A stretch of DNA of 64,000 nucleotides, from positions 4,438,001-4,502,000 of the forward strand of contig NZ_CP020918.1 of NCBI RefSeq assembly GCF_003076455.1, written 5' to 3'. The stretch is from Flavobacterium faecale. Lineage in GTDB: Bacteria > Bacteroidota > Bacteroidia > Flavobacteriales > Flavobacteriaceae. The notes beneath the pieces are model-generated. The model made no database searches. It worked only from the letters and a program-made list of their open reading frames with translations, and had not been told where the DNA came from. Shown one piece after another: positions 17,309 to 28,700 of this stretch (position 1 is the stretch's first letter; each line of letters begins with the position of its first letter). The translations under genes were made by a program, and so were the position numbers.

Positions 17309-20300
17309 TTAAAATCCGACGTTGATACCAAAAGTGATTGTTTGTGCATTGGGAGGAACATTTTGATCTTTGCCCGAATTGATCGAGTTTCCATTGATAG
17401 AAACCTCTGGGTCAGACCCTCGGTATTTAGTCCAAGTATACACATTACCGGCTTGCACATACAGGTAAGTGCTCGAAAGATGGTCACGCAAAAACGTTTT
17501 CTGAATCGGAAGATGGTATCCTACTGAAATATTTTTCAGTTTTATGTACGAACCATCTTCCACTTTTGACGTGCTAGTAAAAGAGAATCCTGCCGAAACA
17601 TTGTCACCATAATATAATTTTTGAATATCGGTGATTTGGCCTGGTGTTGTCCAACGGTTTTTGATGAATTCACCATTATTAAAATAGCGCTGATCAGAGT
17701 TGGTCGCTCTCGTACCATTGTACAATTTACTACCCGATACAAAAGTAAAATTAAGAGTCATATCAAAATTTTTGTACGCAAAACTGTTGTTCAATCCTCC
17801 AAAAACTTTAGGCAATGACGGCCCCTGAATCACACCATCGGTATAATTATCAATTGCTGGAGCGGCTGTCCCGTCAAGAAAGGTCCATTTTGGCGAACCT
17901 ATATGATTGTACTGCACCTCTTGCCCTTTGCTATTGATAAAAACCATTTGACCGTTGTCTGGATTAACTCCTTTGGTTGGAACAGCAAAAATGGACCCCA
18001 CAGAATAACCTACACGAGTCATGTTTTGTACTCCAAAAACACTAGGAACAAACACATTTGTAGCGAGTGAAGTTACTTCGTTTTTCAAGGTCGAAAGGTT
18101 CAAAGAGGCATTCCACGTAAAATCAGATCCTTTTAAAACCAAAGCATTGATGCCCAACTCGATTCCTTTGTTGTACATTCCACCAATATTGGCATTGATG
18201 TAATTGTTCGGAATTCCTGCTGATAAAGCTTGCGGTGCTTTTAGAATCAAATCTTTGATGGTGTTTTTATAATAATCAAATTCGAATGTCACACGATTGT
18301 CTAGAATTGCAAAGTTCAGTCCTAGGTCCAGTTTACTACTAGTTTCCCATTTTAAATTGGGGTTGGCCGTTTGCGAATACCCGAGCGTTGGCGTTCCCGC
18401 ATACGTACTCGAACTGTAGGTTCCGCTGGCAGGATAATCTCCGATTTCGCTATTCCCCACCACACCGTAACTAGCACGAAATTTCAAGGAATTGATTAGC
18501 TTACTAATTCTTAATTGCTGATAAAATCGCTCTTGACTTAAGGCCCAACTTACAGATCCACTTCCAAAATTCCCATATTTATTGCCGTCTGCCAGCGCAG
18601 AAAGTCCGTCTCTACGGGCATTGACACTTACAAAATAACGTTTATCGAAATTGTAATTTACATTCGAAAAATAAGAAGCCAATCCGTTCTCTCCAAAACT
18701 GTTTCCTATTGGCGAAATGTTGGTATAACCGCCTTGAAAATTGGTGTATGATGGATCGGTGATATTACTTTGTGATGCCCCCCAACTGTTGGTAGTGGTT
18801 TTAATTTGTTCCTGACCTGCCAAAATACTGATATGATTTTTGTTCGAAAAATCTATGGTATAGGTCAAGGTATTGATCCAATCCTTTCGAAGGTATTTTG
18901 TTTCGATATTGGTCGCCACACCATTTGATGAAGCACCACCCCCATGAAGTGGATTCAGAAATGAGCTGTTGGTCACCTGCAAATTATTTAGACCATAGCT
19001 GGATTTAAATTTTAAATTTTCCGATAGCGCTATTTCGGCATATACATTACCAAGCAATGCATTATTTTGTGATGAATTGGTGTCCAAATTCTGTACCATC
19101 GCCAAATTGTAAGCGTTAATAGTCCCAATCACAGCTGGAATATTAGCTCCATAACCTACACTAGTTCCGTTTTGAATACTGTACGATCCATCAGGAGCAT
19201 AGACAGGTACGTTTGGCGGCAGTACATAGGTCATACGCCCGATAGGTTCATTGGTGATGTACTCGGTATTGTAGGCAGATGACGAGCTTGTGTTACTAGA
19301 AATGGCACCCGTATTTGGACTCTTGTTCAATCCGTTGCTGTAAGATAAGGTAGCTCCAACCTTCAAATACTGATTTACTTTGTGGTTGATGTTTAATCGG
19401 GAAGCATAGCGTTCAAAGCTATTGTTTCGAATAAAACTATTTTGATTGCTATACCCTACCGAAAAATAATAGTCGGTAGTTTCATTGGCTCCCGAAATAT
19501 TCAAATTGTGATTGTTTGAAAAACCGGGTCTATACGCCACATCATACCAATTGGTATCTATTAGGCTACCATCTGGATTATAAGACAAGAAGTAACCTGG
19601 CGCTTTTCCAGCATTTACCAAGGCTTCATTTTTGATCATTACATAATCTTCCGCTCCTAATAATTTGGGTAAATTATACGGTTTATTCACACTGTACCAA
19701 GAGTCATAGTTGAATTTGGTCTTACCAATCTTTCCTTTTTTGGTCGTGATTACAATTACACCATTTGCTGCTCGTGAACCATATATTGCCGAGGCCGAAG
19801 CATCTTTTAAAACATCAATAGTCTGAATATCATTAGGATTAATGTCTGACAGCGGATTGTTTCCTGTCATCCCTCCTATCGAACCTACAAAAACGCTAAC
19901 TCCATCAACCACAACAAGTGGAAAAAGTCCCGAAGTAATGGTATTCAGTCCTCGTATGCGCATTACGGGGGTAGAATTGAGCACACCACTGGATTGCAAA
20001 ACATCAATACCTGTGGCTTGCCCTCCTAGCAATTGGTCAAAACTAGTAGTGGGTCTATTTTGAATTTGTTTAGCGGAGATAGACGCTACAGCACCTGAAA
20101 TTTCTGTTTTCTTTTGGACGATATACCCACTCGAAACTACAACCTCATCAAGTGAATTGTTATTGCTTTCGAGTAAAATTGTAACAAAATCAGCCGACTT
20201 CAAAGCAACTTCTTTGGTGGTATAGCCTTCCAAATGAATTTTTAATCGCAATGGGAAGGAAGGTTTTGTTCGAATAGAAAAAATTCCGTTACTGTTGGTC

Positions 20301-20485
20301 AAAGCAGCATCTTTGGTCCCGACAACAGTGATTAAAACAGACTCTAAGGGTGTATTTTCCTTGTTTGTTATACTTCCTTTAATGACATTTCCTTGTGCAA
20401 AAACAACTATAGTGCTACTAAAGAGACAAAAAAGAACAAGAACGAACATAGATCGAGGATCTAAAATGGATTGGAATGCTTTCAT
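17309..20485 (-). CDS. SusC/RagA TonB-dependent outer-membrane transporter (pair 1)
   Basis: The 1058-aa product has an N-terminal signal peptide (LVLFCLFSSTIVVFAQ), a carboxypeptidase-like domain (residues 32-110), the SusC signature SLDEVVVSSGY, a plug domain with IRGLNTITSG, DVLKDASASAIYGSRAANG, and a long beta barrel ending with FGINVGF. An alternative start at Met13 is possible. It imports oligomers bound by the SusD partner using TonB energy. A terminator precedes it, so pair 1 has its own transcript. Confidence 0.93.
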   Translation of the reverse strand: MKAFQSILDPRSMFVLVLFCLFSSTIVVFAQGNVIKGSITNKENTPLESVLITVVGTKDAALTNSNGIFSIRTKPSFPLRLKIHLEGYTTKEVALKSADFVTILLESNNNSLDEVVVSSGYIVQKKTEISGAVASISAKQIQNRPTTSFDQLLGGQATGIDVLQSSGVLNSTPVMRIRGLNTITSGLFPLVVVDGVSVFVGSIGGMTGNNPLSDINPNDIQTIDVLKDASASAIYGSRAANGVIVITTKKGKIGKTKFNYDSWYSVNKPYNLPKLLGAEDYVMIKNEALVNAGKAPGYFLSYNPDGSLIDTNWYDVAYRPGFSNNHNLNISGANETTDYYFSVGYSNQNSFIRNNSFERYASRLNINHKVNQYLKVGATLSYSNGLNKSPNTGAISSNTSSSSAYNTEYITNEPIGRMTYVLPPNVPVYAPDGSYSIQNGTSVGYGANIPAVIGTINAYNLAMVQNLDTNSSQNNALLGNVYAEIALSENLKFKSSYGLNNLQVTNSSFLNPLHGGGASSNGVATNIETKYLRKDWINTLTYTIDFSNKNHISILAGQEQIKTTTNSWGASQSNITDPSYTNFQGGYTNISPIGNSFGENGLASYFSNVNYNFDKRYFVSVNARRDGLSALADGNKYGNFGSGSVSWALSQERFYQQLRISKLINSLKFRASYGVVGNSEIGDYPASGTYSSSTYAGTPTLGYSQTANPNLKWETSSKLDLGLNFAILDNRVTFEFDYYKNTIKDLILKAPQALSAGIPNNYINANIGGMYNKGIELGINALVLKGSDFTWNASLNLSTLKNEVTSLATNVFVPSVFGVQNMTRVGYSVGSIFAVPTKGVNPDNGQMVFINSKGQEVQYNHIGSPKWTFLDGTAAPAIDNYTDGVIQGPSLPKVFGGLNNSFAYKNFDMTLNFTFVSGSKLYNGTRATNSDQRYFNNGEFIKNRWTTPGQITDIQKLYYGDNVSAGFSFTSTSKVEDGSYIKLKNISVGYHLPIQKTFLRDHLSSTYLYVQAGNVYTWTKYRGSDPEVSINGNSINSGKDQNVPPNAQTITFGINVGF

Positions 20486-20535
20486 TTTATACGAATGAAA
20501 AAGGGGTTGGTTAATTTTTTTGGTTTGGTCTAAAA

Positions 20536-20573
20536 AAAAGCTTCAAAATCTTTTTACAGTTTTTGAAGCTTTT
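20536..20573 (-). terminator. Terminator after the FG-GAP lipoprotein gene
   Basis: AAAAGCTTCAAAA (20536-20548) and TTTTGAAGCTTTT (20561-20573) form a 13-bp stem; on the minus strand it is followed by eight T. It separates the FG-GAP gene from SusC of pair 1. Confidence 0.8.
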
Positions 20574-20593
20574 GATTTGAAAGTAAATGTAAT

Positions 20594-23500
20594 TTATTTT
20601 TTAGATACAACTTTAAATAAATCGTGCGTATTGTTATTATTTACAACCAAAATATATTTATTACCGCTGTTTTTTATTTCGATACAATTTCTCACGTCCT
20701 TGTCTGCAAAAAACCCAGATGTTTTATTCGAAACATAACTAAATTTATTCTTTGCGTTTTTCTTCAAAAAGTAGCCCAAACCAGCATCTGATCGGGTAGT
20801 TTCAATTTCAGACTGGTAATTATTCCCTGCCATCACTAAATCTTTTTTTCCATCACCATCAAAGTCATCATAAATAATACTGTTGATTGGAGCCGTTTGC
20901 ACTTCATTCAAAAAGGGTTCAAAAACAAAATTTTCTGCGCCATTATTTATGAAAATTCCAGATCTAAATTCGGTTACCGTATAATGCAAAGCCGAATTAA
21001 TACTCTCCCCTACGATTCCTTTTAAATCTGCGTCTGCAAAGTTTTTGTAGCTCGTTATTTTATTTTTCAAATGTGGCATTTGCTGAGCCGTACAGCCTTT
21101 TCCGCGCACGGGTACTTGAGTGTTATTGTACTCATTGGCTAGAAAAATATCCTCTACGCCATCATAATCAAAGTCATGCGTGTACACATGGAATGGCTTT
21201 TTGGGAGTGGCATGAAATTTATAATTCAGTCCCAAATTCCCTGCAACCAAATCAAGGTCGCCATCATCATCAACATCCGCTACTAGCAGTTTATTCCACC
21301 AACCTTTGCTATCGGCTAGTGCTTTGTAATCGTTGGTCGGCACTAAGAATCCGCCTTTGTTTAGGAACACTTCTATCCCCATCCATTCACCACAAACTAC
21401 CAAATCAAGTTTTTTATCATTATTAATATCAAACCAAACTGCATCAGTCACCATTCCGATGGTTTGCAAAGTACCTGCTTTGGATGGTGTTTCATTTGTG
21501 AAGACACCTTTATTATTAGTCAACAAATAACTATTAGGTGCATAAGGATATTTGTTTGGAACTACTCTCCCACCCACAAACAAATCCATGTCACCATCAT
21601 TGTCATAATCAGCGGCAACCACTACAGAACCTGCAGAAAACAGTTCAGGCAAATTTTTAATAGCGCGTTTGAACTGTCCTTTTCCGTCGTTCAGGTACAA
21701 ACGATCTTGCAGCAATTTGGGTGTTTTATCAAATTCATAACTCCCACTCACAACATATAAATCTTGATCGCCATCATTATCAGCGTCAAAAAAACATGCA
21801 CCTACATCTTCAAATTGCTTGTCGTAATTAAAATCTGCAACGTTAAGAGCCGAAAATCCGCCCGTGCTTGTACCCAAAAGCAATTGCCCCGCTTGACCGT
21901 GACCTCCGCCTAGGTACACATCTTCGATTCCGTCTTTGTTCACATCCGCTTTGGCTACTGCAGGACCTGTCTGAGATAGTTTATGTGGCAACAAAATTTG
22001 ATCTTTGTAATCGTTTGTTTTTGGATCAGTATGCTTGTAGCTAAAAGGCATTTTTTTGAATAAAATAGCGCCTGCAACAGCTTTGGTCGTTCCTGCAACT
22101 GCATCTTGATACTTCACAACCAATTGCTGATTGTTTTTTGGTGCTTTGATGATTTGCTTTTTACCATCAGACCAAATAACTTCAAGATGATCAATCGTTT
22201 CCTCTTTCTTAATACCAAAATGCAATTGATTGGAAACTGCTGACAAAAATCCTTTGGTATTTATTAATTGACGGGTTTGTTTTTCGCCCGATTTCAAGAC
22301 TAAATTTACAGTTGTTCCAACCCCAAAAGGATTGGTTGCAGGTCCTTTGAAATTAATTTCTAAAAACTCCCCTTTATCCAATTCTCTCGAATTATTTTTC
22401 AGCAAAGTCGCAGCTTCATTGATATTATTTACGACTAAATCCAAATCTCCATCGTTGTCCAAATCGGCATAAGCAGCACCATTGGAAAAAGTATTGGTTG
22501 CTGTACTCCATTTTTTCGAACTATCTTCAAATGTCAAATCTCCTTTATTTCGATAAAAATAATTGGTCAATTTTTGCTGCGGCAACATTTGTGCAAAGCC
22601 CAAGAAATCTTCTTTGGTTGGTTTTCGATTATTAGCTCTTAAAATGGCTAAAATTTCATTGTTTTTGTCCTTGTCAATTACGTCTCTGTAAACGCCGTTG
22701 GTCACATAAACATCATTGAACCCATCCAAATCAAAATCGGCTGACAAAATAGACCAGCTCCAATCGGTATTCGCGATTCCAGACATTTTACTGATTTCGC
22801 TAAAAGTTCCGTTACCATTATTCAGTTGCAACATATTGTGCATGTATTGGTGGTGGTACCCTTCGTCAACCATTTGATCGAAATTTTCTTTAGAGGTCAT
22901 TCCCATCGTGGTTTTGGATCGAATGTAATCTTCGGGATTCATATCCAACGTCATGATATCCAAATAACCATCATTGTTGATATCGGCAATATCACCGCCC
23001 ATACTATTAAAAGACATATGCTTAACCACAGCCTCACGCTGATCGGTAAACGTTCCGTTTTTGTTATTGAGGTAAACAAAATCAGGAATATTAAAATCGT
23101 TGCATACATAGATATCCAAATAGCCATCATTGTTCAAATCTCCAATTGTTGGGTTGAGTCCGAATCCTGTATCTGGCCCAATTCCGGCTTTTATAGAAAC
23201 ATCTGTAAAATGTCCTTTACCATCATTTTCATACAAGCGGTCACTTCCTTTTTTGGTGATTGTATTTGGATTTGTTTTTAAGCTCTTGAAATCACCCAAC
23301 TCTGGTTTGCTAGTCATATCGGGCGTATTCGATACAAATAAATCCAAATCATTGTCATTATCATAGTCAAAAAACACCGAATTGATTCCGCGGTTGGCAT
23401 CTGCAATTCCGAACTCTGCTGCTTTTTCGGTAAAAGTCATATTACCGTTGTTGATGTACAACATATTGGCAAACTTATTATCAGAGTCGTCCCAACCACC

Positions 23501-23926
23501 TCTTGTGATATAAATATCCATGAAGCCATCATTATTAACATCGGCAACTGTTATTCCTGCATCAAAACCGGCTCTCTTGGTAATTCCTGCTTTTGCAGTT
23601 ATGTCTTCAAACTTGAAGTCACCTTTGTTCAAGTACAATTTGTTGTCGTGTGTATTTGACGTAAAAAACAAATCAATTAACCCGTCATTATTGAAATCGG
23701 CAGTTGCAACACCGCCACCGATGTACATGTAGTTGTACTGAAAATAATTTAGATCAAGATCTTCTTTGAGTTCGTTTACAAAAGCAACACCCGATTCTTC
23801 TGGCGTAATTGTCGTAAACAATACAGAATCATCCTCTGTATTGCCGTCTTTGTTTTTGCAGGAATTAAAAATTGTAGTTACTACTAAAGCAAATAATAGT
23901 ATTTTATGAGAAGTAGATTTGAACAT
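20594..23926 (-). CDS. FG-GAP/VCBS-repeat lipoprotein with ASPIC/UnbV domain
   Basis: The 1110-aa product has a lipoprotein signal (ATTIFNSC-like lipobox, VTTIFNSC near residue 22). It then has many repeats of the type DFNNDGLIDLFF, DVNNDGFMDIYI, DYDNDNDLDLFV: calcium-binding FG-GAP beta-propeller blades covering most of the chain. An ASPIC/UnbV domain lies in the middle (GVGTTVNLVLKSGEK and LHFGIKKEETIDHLEVIWSDG, about residues 530-600). Such proteins are often encoded between SusC/SusD pairs. It is expected to be a surface-exposed binding protein; the ligand is unknown. Confidence 0.9.
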   Translation of the reverse strand: MFKSTSHKILLFALVVTTIFNSCKNKDGNTEDDSVLFTTITPEESGVAFVNELKEDLDLNYFQYNYMYIGGGVATADFNNDGLIDLFFTSNTHDNKLYLNKGDFKFEDITAKAGITKRAGFDAGITVADVNNDGFMDIYITRGGWDDSDNKFANMLYINNGNMTFTEKAAEFGIADANRGINSVFFDYDNDNDLDLFVSNTPDMTSKPELGDFKSLKTNPNTITKKGSDRLYENDGKGHFTDVSIKAGIGPDTGFGLNPTIGDLNNDGYLDIYVCNDFNIPDFVYLNNKNGTFTDQREAVVKHMSFNSMGGDIADINNDGYLDIMTLDMNPEDYIRSKTTMGMTSKENFDQMVDEGYHHQYMHNMLQLNNGNGTFSEISKMSGIANTDWSWSILSADFDLDGFNDVYVTNGVYRDVIDKDKNNEILAILRANNRKPTKEDFLGFAQMLPQQKLTNYFYRNKGDLTFEDSSKKWSTATNTFSNGAAYADLDNDGDLDLVVNNINEAATLLKNNSRELDKGEFLEINFKGPATNPFGVGTTVNLVLKSGEKQTRQLINTKGFLSAVSNQLHFGIKKEETIDHLEVIWSDGKKQIIKAPKNNQQLVVKYQDAVAGTTKAVAGAILFKKMPFSYKHTDPKTNDYKDQILLPHKLSQTGPAVAKADVNKDGIEDVYLGGGHGQAGQLLLGTSTGGFSALNVADFNYDKQFEDVGACFFDADNDGDQDLYVVSGSYEFDKTPKLLQDRLYLNDGKGQFKRAIKNLPELFSAGSVVVAADYDNDGDMDLFVGGRVVPNKYPYAPNSYLLTNNKGVFTNETPSKAGTLQTIGMVTDAVWFDINNDKKLDLVVCGEWMGIEVFLNKGGFLVPTNDYKALADSKGWWNKLLVADVDDDGDLDLVAGNLGLNYKFHATPKKPFHVYTHDFDYDGVEDIFLANEYNNTQVPVRGKGCTAQQMPHLKNKITSYKNFADADLKGIVGESINSALHYTVTEFRSGIFINNGAENFVFEPFLNEVQTAPINSIIYDDFDGDGKKDLVMAGNNYQSEIETTRSDAGLGYFLKKNAKNKFSYVSNKTSGFFADKDVRNCIEIKNSGNKYILVVNNNNTHDLFKVVSKK

Positions 23927-24005
23927 ATGGTTTTAGAAAAATAGTTAGCTTTTGATATGGTTTTAAAAATACAATATTTAGATTTAAAACTAGAATAAAA
24001 ACCTA

Positions 24006-24040
24006 AAAAACGGCACTACCCATGAGGCAGTACCGTTTTT
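24006..24040 (-). terminator. Strand-specific terminator after SusD of pair 2
   Basis: On the minus strand the arms pair throughout using two G-U wobbles (AAAAACGGTACTGCC with GGTAGTGCCGTTTTT), then a T-run. On the plus strand the same positions would be A-C mismatches. The wobble pattern shows it works as RNA from the minus strand, ending the pair 2 transcript before the FG-GAP gene. Confidence 0.8.
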
Positions 24041-24062
24041 AGATTCTATAACTTAATTTGTC

Positions 24063-25703
24063 CTATTGCTTTAAACTTGGATACAAATCTACTTCAGACT
24101 GCGGTATTGGCGCAAAGTAATTTGTATTTGTCAAAGATCCTAAAATTGCATTGACAGGTTTGGTTAAGGCTTGTGGAGTTTTGCTTCCATCAGCATTATA
24201 TTTTGTACCGATTGTCACCTGCGGATCTCTTGCAGTTCCACCAAGTGCTTCGGCGACTTTTTCTCGTCTAACCAAGTCATTCCAACGTACATACTCTCCA
24301 GCAAACTCCCACTTACGTTCTATAAATGCGATATCCACTAAATTACCTGAAACCACATCAATTAGTGGAGCTGCAGTATTTATAGGTAAATTGTTTGCTC
24401 TACGACGTACTTTATTTAATGCTTCCCAAGCATCTGGAGGAACAACACCACCGGCTGCACCTGATGCTTCAGCATAGATCAAGTACACCTCAGACATTCT
24501 CATCCAGTAATCATTTCTAGAAGTATAAAAGTTTACACCTGCATTTTCAGCCAAAAGACCTACTACTTTTTTGAATACTGGTGTTTGAACATCTTTTGAT
24601 TCTCTCCAACTCCAAGTCTTGACCGGAGCGCCTACAGCAGCTGCTGTTGGTTTGCCGTTTGCATCCAATGGTAACGTTTCATAATAGGTTGCATTTTTTC
24701 TGTAGGAGTTGAAATTGGTATAATTTGCCCCTTTATCGAAATCTTCGTAAAAACGAACTTCTGCAAAAGTCTCTCCCCATCCAAAAATATCTCCTGGAAT
24801 TCCCAACATACCATATTTAGCATTTTGTAATCCACAAGGCTGACAAAATTCGACTGTAAAAACAGATTCCGTATTGTTTCTACCTGCTTCACTCCAAAGA
24901 GAATTTAAATCTGTTACCATTCCAAATCCAAAAGAGGCTTGATTATCAATAACAGCTTTAGCGCTAGATGCCGCATTGGTGTTTTTTGTCGCATCTTTTA
25001 CTGGGAAACCTGCCCAATCCAAATACAAACGAGCTAAAATTGCTCTAACAGATCCTTTGTTTGGTCTAGCTGAACCTACTGTAGTTTTTGTAGGCAATAA
25101 TGATTCTGCTAGTAATAAATCTTTTTCAATTTGCTTGTACACGTCTACTGTAGGAGATAAAACTGGATTTTCACTTAATTTGGTATCCAATTTAATTACA
25201 ATTTTACCGTGGATACGCACTAAATGGTGGAACATAATTGCTCTTAAAAAATACGTTTCTCCTAGTAAAACATCTTTACGTGCTTGACTTGTAGTTGGCA
25301 AAGTTGAAGCAGCTGTGTTTTCTAAAACTGTATTTGCAGAGCGAATTAAACCATAAACATTTCTCCAAGTATCTAATGTTCTTGTGTTGTAAGGCGTTAA
25401 ACTACGTTGGTCAAATTCTCTAAAATCGGCTTTGTTACTTAATGGATGTGTAGTGATATCATCACCTCCCCAACCACTAACATAGAAAGTCGACATTTGT
25501 GCCGCATCTCTAAATTTACCGTACATCCCTGTAACAGCTAGTTCCATTTCATTAATTGTAGAATAAGGCGCTACGATGAACTGTGACTCACCTGGATTTT
25601 CATTCAGATCAAATTGTTCGCAACTATTGAAGGCTCCTATTACTGATAATGCTACCAAGAAGGCTCCTGTATAGCGTTTTATTTTTTTATATCTTGATTT
25701 CAT
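24063..25703 (-). CDS. SusD/RagB family lipoprotein (pair 2)
   Basis: The 546-aa product has a signal peptide with lipobox (IGAFNSC, Cys near 28) and SusD features: TPR-like helices, GETYFLRAIMFHHLVRIHG, RMSEVYLIYAEASGAAGG, FIERKWEFAGEYVRWNDLVR, PIPQSEVDLYPSL. It starts 33 bases after the stop of its SusC partner. It should bind substrate at the surface; the ligand is unknown and differs from pair 1, as the sequences are only distantly alike. Confidence 0.93.
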   Translation of the reverse strand: MKSRYKKIKRYTGAFLVALSVIGAFNSCEQFDLNENPGESQFIVAPYSTINEMELAVTGMYGKFRDAAQMSTFYVSGWGGDDITTHPLSNKADFREFDQRSLTPYNTRTLDTWRNVYGLIRSANTVLENTAASTLPTTSQARKDVLLGETYFLRAIMFHHLVRIHGKIVIKLDTKLSENPVLSPTVDVYKQIEKDLLLAESLLPTKTTVGSARPNKGSVRAILARLYLDWAGFPVKDATKNTNAASSAKAVIDNQASFGFGMVTDLNSLWSEAGRNNTESVFTVEFCQPCGLQNAKYGMLGIPGDIFGWGETFAEVRFYEDFDKGANYTNFNSYRKNATYYETLPLDANGKPTAAAVGAPVKTWSWRESKDVQTPVFKKVVGLLAENAGVNFYTSRNDYWMRMSEVYLIYAEASGAAGGVVPPDAWEALNKVRRRANNLPINTAAPLIDVVSGNLVDIAFIERKWEFAGEYVRWNDLVRREKVAEALGGTARDPQVTIGTKYNADGSKTPQALTKPVNAILGSLTNTNYFAPIPQSEVDLYPSLKQ

Positions 25704-25736
25704 ACTTTCTATACTTTATTAAACGAATAATTACTA

Positions 25737-28700
25737 TTACAATTGAAATTTAAGTCCCAATGTATATGTTCTTGGCGTAGGAAATGCTCCTGCATTGATC
25801 CCCGCTGTAACATCAGATGTACCTTGTGTAGATCTTGTTGTAGTATTTTCTGGATCGTAACCTGAATATTTAGTAAACAAAAATAAATTTTGTCCAGAAG
25901 CATATACCTTAAGAGACGTATTTTTGAATCCTGCAACATCTTTAAAAGTATATCCAATATTTAAGTTGCTCAACCTGATAAAGTTTCCGTTCTCTAAGAA
26001 TTTAGAGGAGTTTGAAAAAATTGAATTGGTTGGTACATTAGTTTGGTTTGCAGCCGTCCATTGATTTACTTGCTCTGCAGACATGAAACTTCTTGAATCT
26101 CCAGCACCTCCATTAATACCTGCTTGTGTCATGTTGTAAATATCAAACCCAGAAACACTTTGAACAAAGATATTACAGTTCCAATTTTTGTAAGTAATAG
26201 AGTTGTTCCAACCTAAAAACATTTTTGGTGTTCCATTTCCAATAGCACCAAAGGCTACGTTGTTATTGTCATCCAAAACATATTTTGCTTGTCCTGGAAC
26301 ACCTGCAGGAGTTCCTGTTGTTTTGCTTACTGGAATAACATCCTCTGTTTTCCATGTTCCTAAAAATGTAGCACCGTATAGCTGTCCTAATGATTGTCCT
26401 AATTCAATTACGTTTAATACCCTTGATTGACCTCCTGGTGCAACAAAAGTTCCATCAATTTTAGTTCTACCGTCGCTCAATTTTTCAACCTTATTTTTTA
26501 CATAAGAAACTGAAACATTGGAGTTCCAAGTAAAATCATCATTTTTAAAAATATCGTAACCTAAGTTTACATCAATACCTTTATTACTTACTTCTCCAAC
26601 ATTATTAGTGATAAAACCACGAGCACTACCTCCGGCACCACCACCACCATCTAATCCAGATAATGGATTATTTAACAATAAATCAGTAGTGTTCTTTTTG
26701 TAAACATCAACACTTAAATTTCCTCTTCTATCTTGAAAACCTAAGTCAACTCCAAAATTGGATTGTGTAGTCGTTTCCCAATTCAAATCTTTATTTCCGT
26801 AATTTAAAAGAAAGATACCTGGCGAAGCCGTTGTTCCATCAAATGAATACGACACATTGTTGTATCTTGTATCCGTAGCATAAGCACCAATATTTTGATT
26901 TCCTACTTGTCCCCAACCCAATCGTAGTTTTAAAGCATGTACAAAACTTTCTTTCGGTAAGAATTCGTCAAGACTATACCCAACTGCTGCAGATGGGAAG
27001 TACCCAACTCTGTTATCTTTTGCAAAGACAGATGAAGCATCACGTCTAGTGGTTACAGTTACCGATAAGTTATTATTGAAGATATACTCTCCACGAAGCA
27101 TGAAGGATTGTAACTCTTGTTGTGCAAAATTACTGGCGTACTTTTTACTAGAGGCATCAGCAAATTGATTGAAGTAATATCCTTTTGGTAAAGAAATATT
27201 CAAACCAGAAAAAGAGTTGATGTAATTTTTAGAGTTATTATACTCTTGCACTCCTGTTATTTTCAAATCATGTTTACCAAATTCTTTGTGCCATGTCAAG
27301 ATATTTGACATTTGATACGAAGTGAATTTATTAGTATCGAATCCTGCAGACGGGATATTATTATTATTCTCCACAAAATAGTTTTGTGCACTATTATTGT
27401 TAATCGCAGATCCAAGGACTAAACTATACGTAAAATCTTTAGAAATATTATAACTTAAATTAAAAGTCGCATTTAACAGATCTTGTACTTGTTGAAAATC
27501 ACTATTATCTAAAGTATATACTGGATTTTGATTCAAAGAAGCTACACTTCTAGTAGAACGCAAATTGTATTCTCCGTTTGCATTGTACACTGGCGTAGTA
27601 GGATCCCAAGTCAAAGCCTTGTAGATCAAACTTCCTTGATCACTTCCAAAAGTTTCAAAATTATTATGGTTTTGAAAACGATTCACAAACAGGTTCAATC
27701 CCACTTTCAACTTATCATTTACTTGTGCTTCTACATTAGAACGTGCTGCAAATTTCTCTGCATTGGTATTAATAATAATTCCTTCTACATTATTGTAATT
27801 TCCAGAAATAAAATATCTTAATTTCCCTTCAGAACCACTAGCCGAAATCTGTAAGTTTTTTGAAATTCCAGTTCTCAATATTTCTTTTTGGTAATTTGTA
27901 CCACCTTGCGCTTCAATTGCAGTAATATCAGCAGCAGTAAAGAAAGCCGTACCTCTACGAGCATTTTCTATTCGAGCAAAATCACCTACATTATCAGCCA
28001 ATGTTGGCAAATATTTTGGAATTGTTGCTATAGATGTAAAGTAATCTACATTTATTTTTCCTTTTCCCGATCCTTTCTTAGTTGTAATAACAATTACCCC
28101 ATTTGAACCACGAACTCCATAAACAGCTGTAGCCGATGCATCTTTTAAAACATCCATAGATGCAATGTCATTTGGATTCAAAGAACTCAAGTCTCCTCCA
28201 ATTAAACCATCAATTACCACTAGTGGATCATTACTACCTGTAATAGAGTTCACCCCTCTCACACGCACTTTGATCTCTCCACCAGGAGCACCACTTGACT
28301 TCGATACCATTACACCAGATGCTCTACCTTGTAATGCATCCTCTACACGCACGACTGGTTGATCTGCAAATGATTTTGCGGTTACCTGACTTACAGCACC
28401 AGTAACATCTTTTTTCTTGGCAGTACCATATCCAATAACTACAACTTCTTCAAGAGAAGCTACGTCTGGCGCCAATTTTACATTAATAGTGGACGACTTC
28501 CCTACCTTAATACTTTGGGGATTATACCCTATAAACGAAACTAATAATACATCTCCTTCTTTGGCAGCGATAGTAAATTTACCATCCAAATCTGTAGAAA
28601 CGCCTGAGCTAGTTCCTTTTTTAAGTACATTAACTCCTGGAACTCCTTGACTGGTTTCGTCTGTCACTCTACCCGTTACTTGTTGGGCATAAAATTCTTG

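Noticed and set aside
22826..23281. Plus-strand 151-codon frame inside the FG-GAP gene
   Set aside because: It is the antisense of repeated calcium-binding blades, so its regularity is a shadow.
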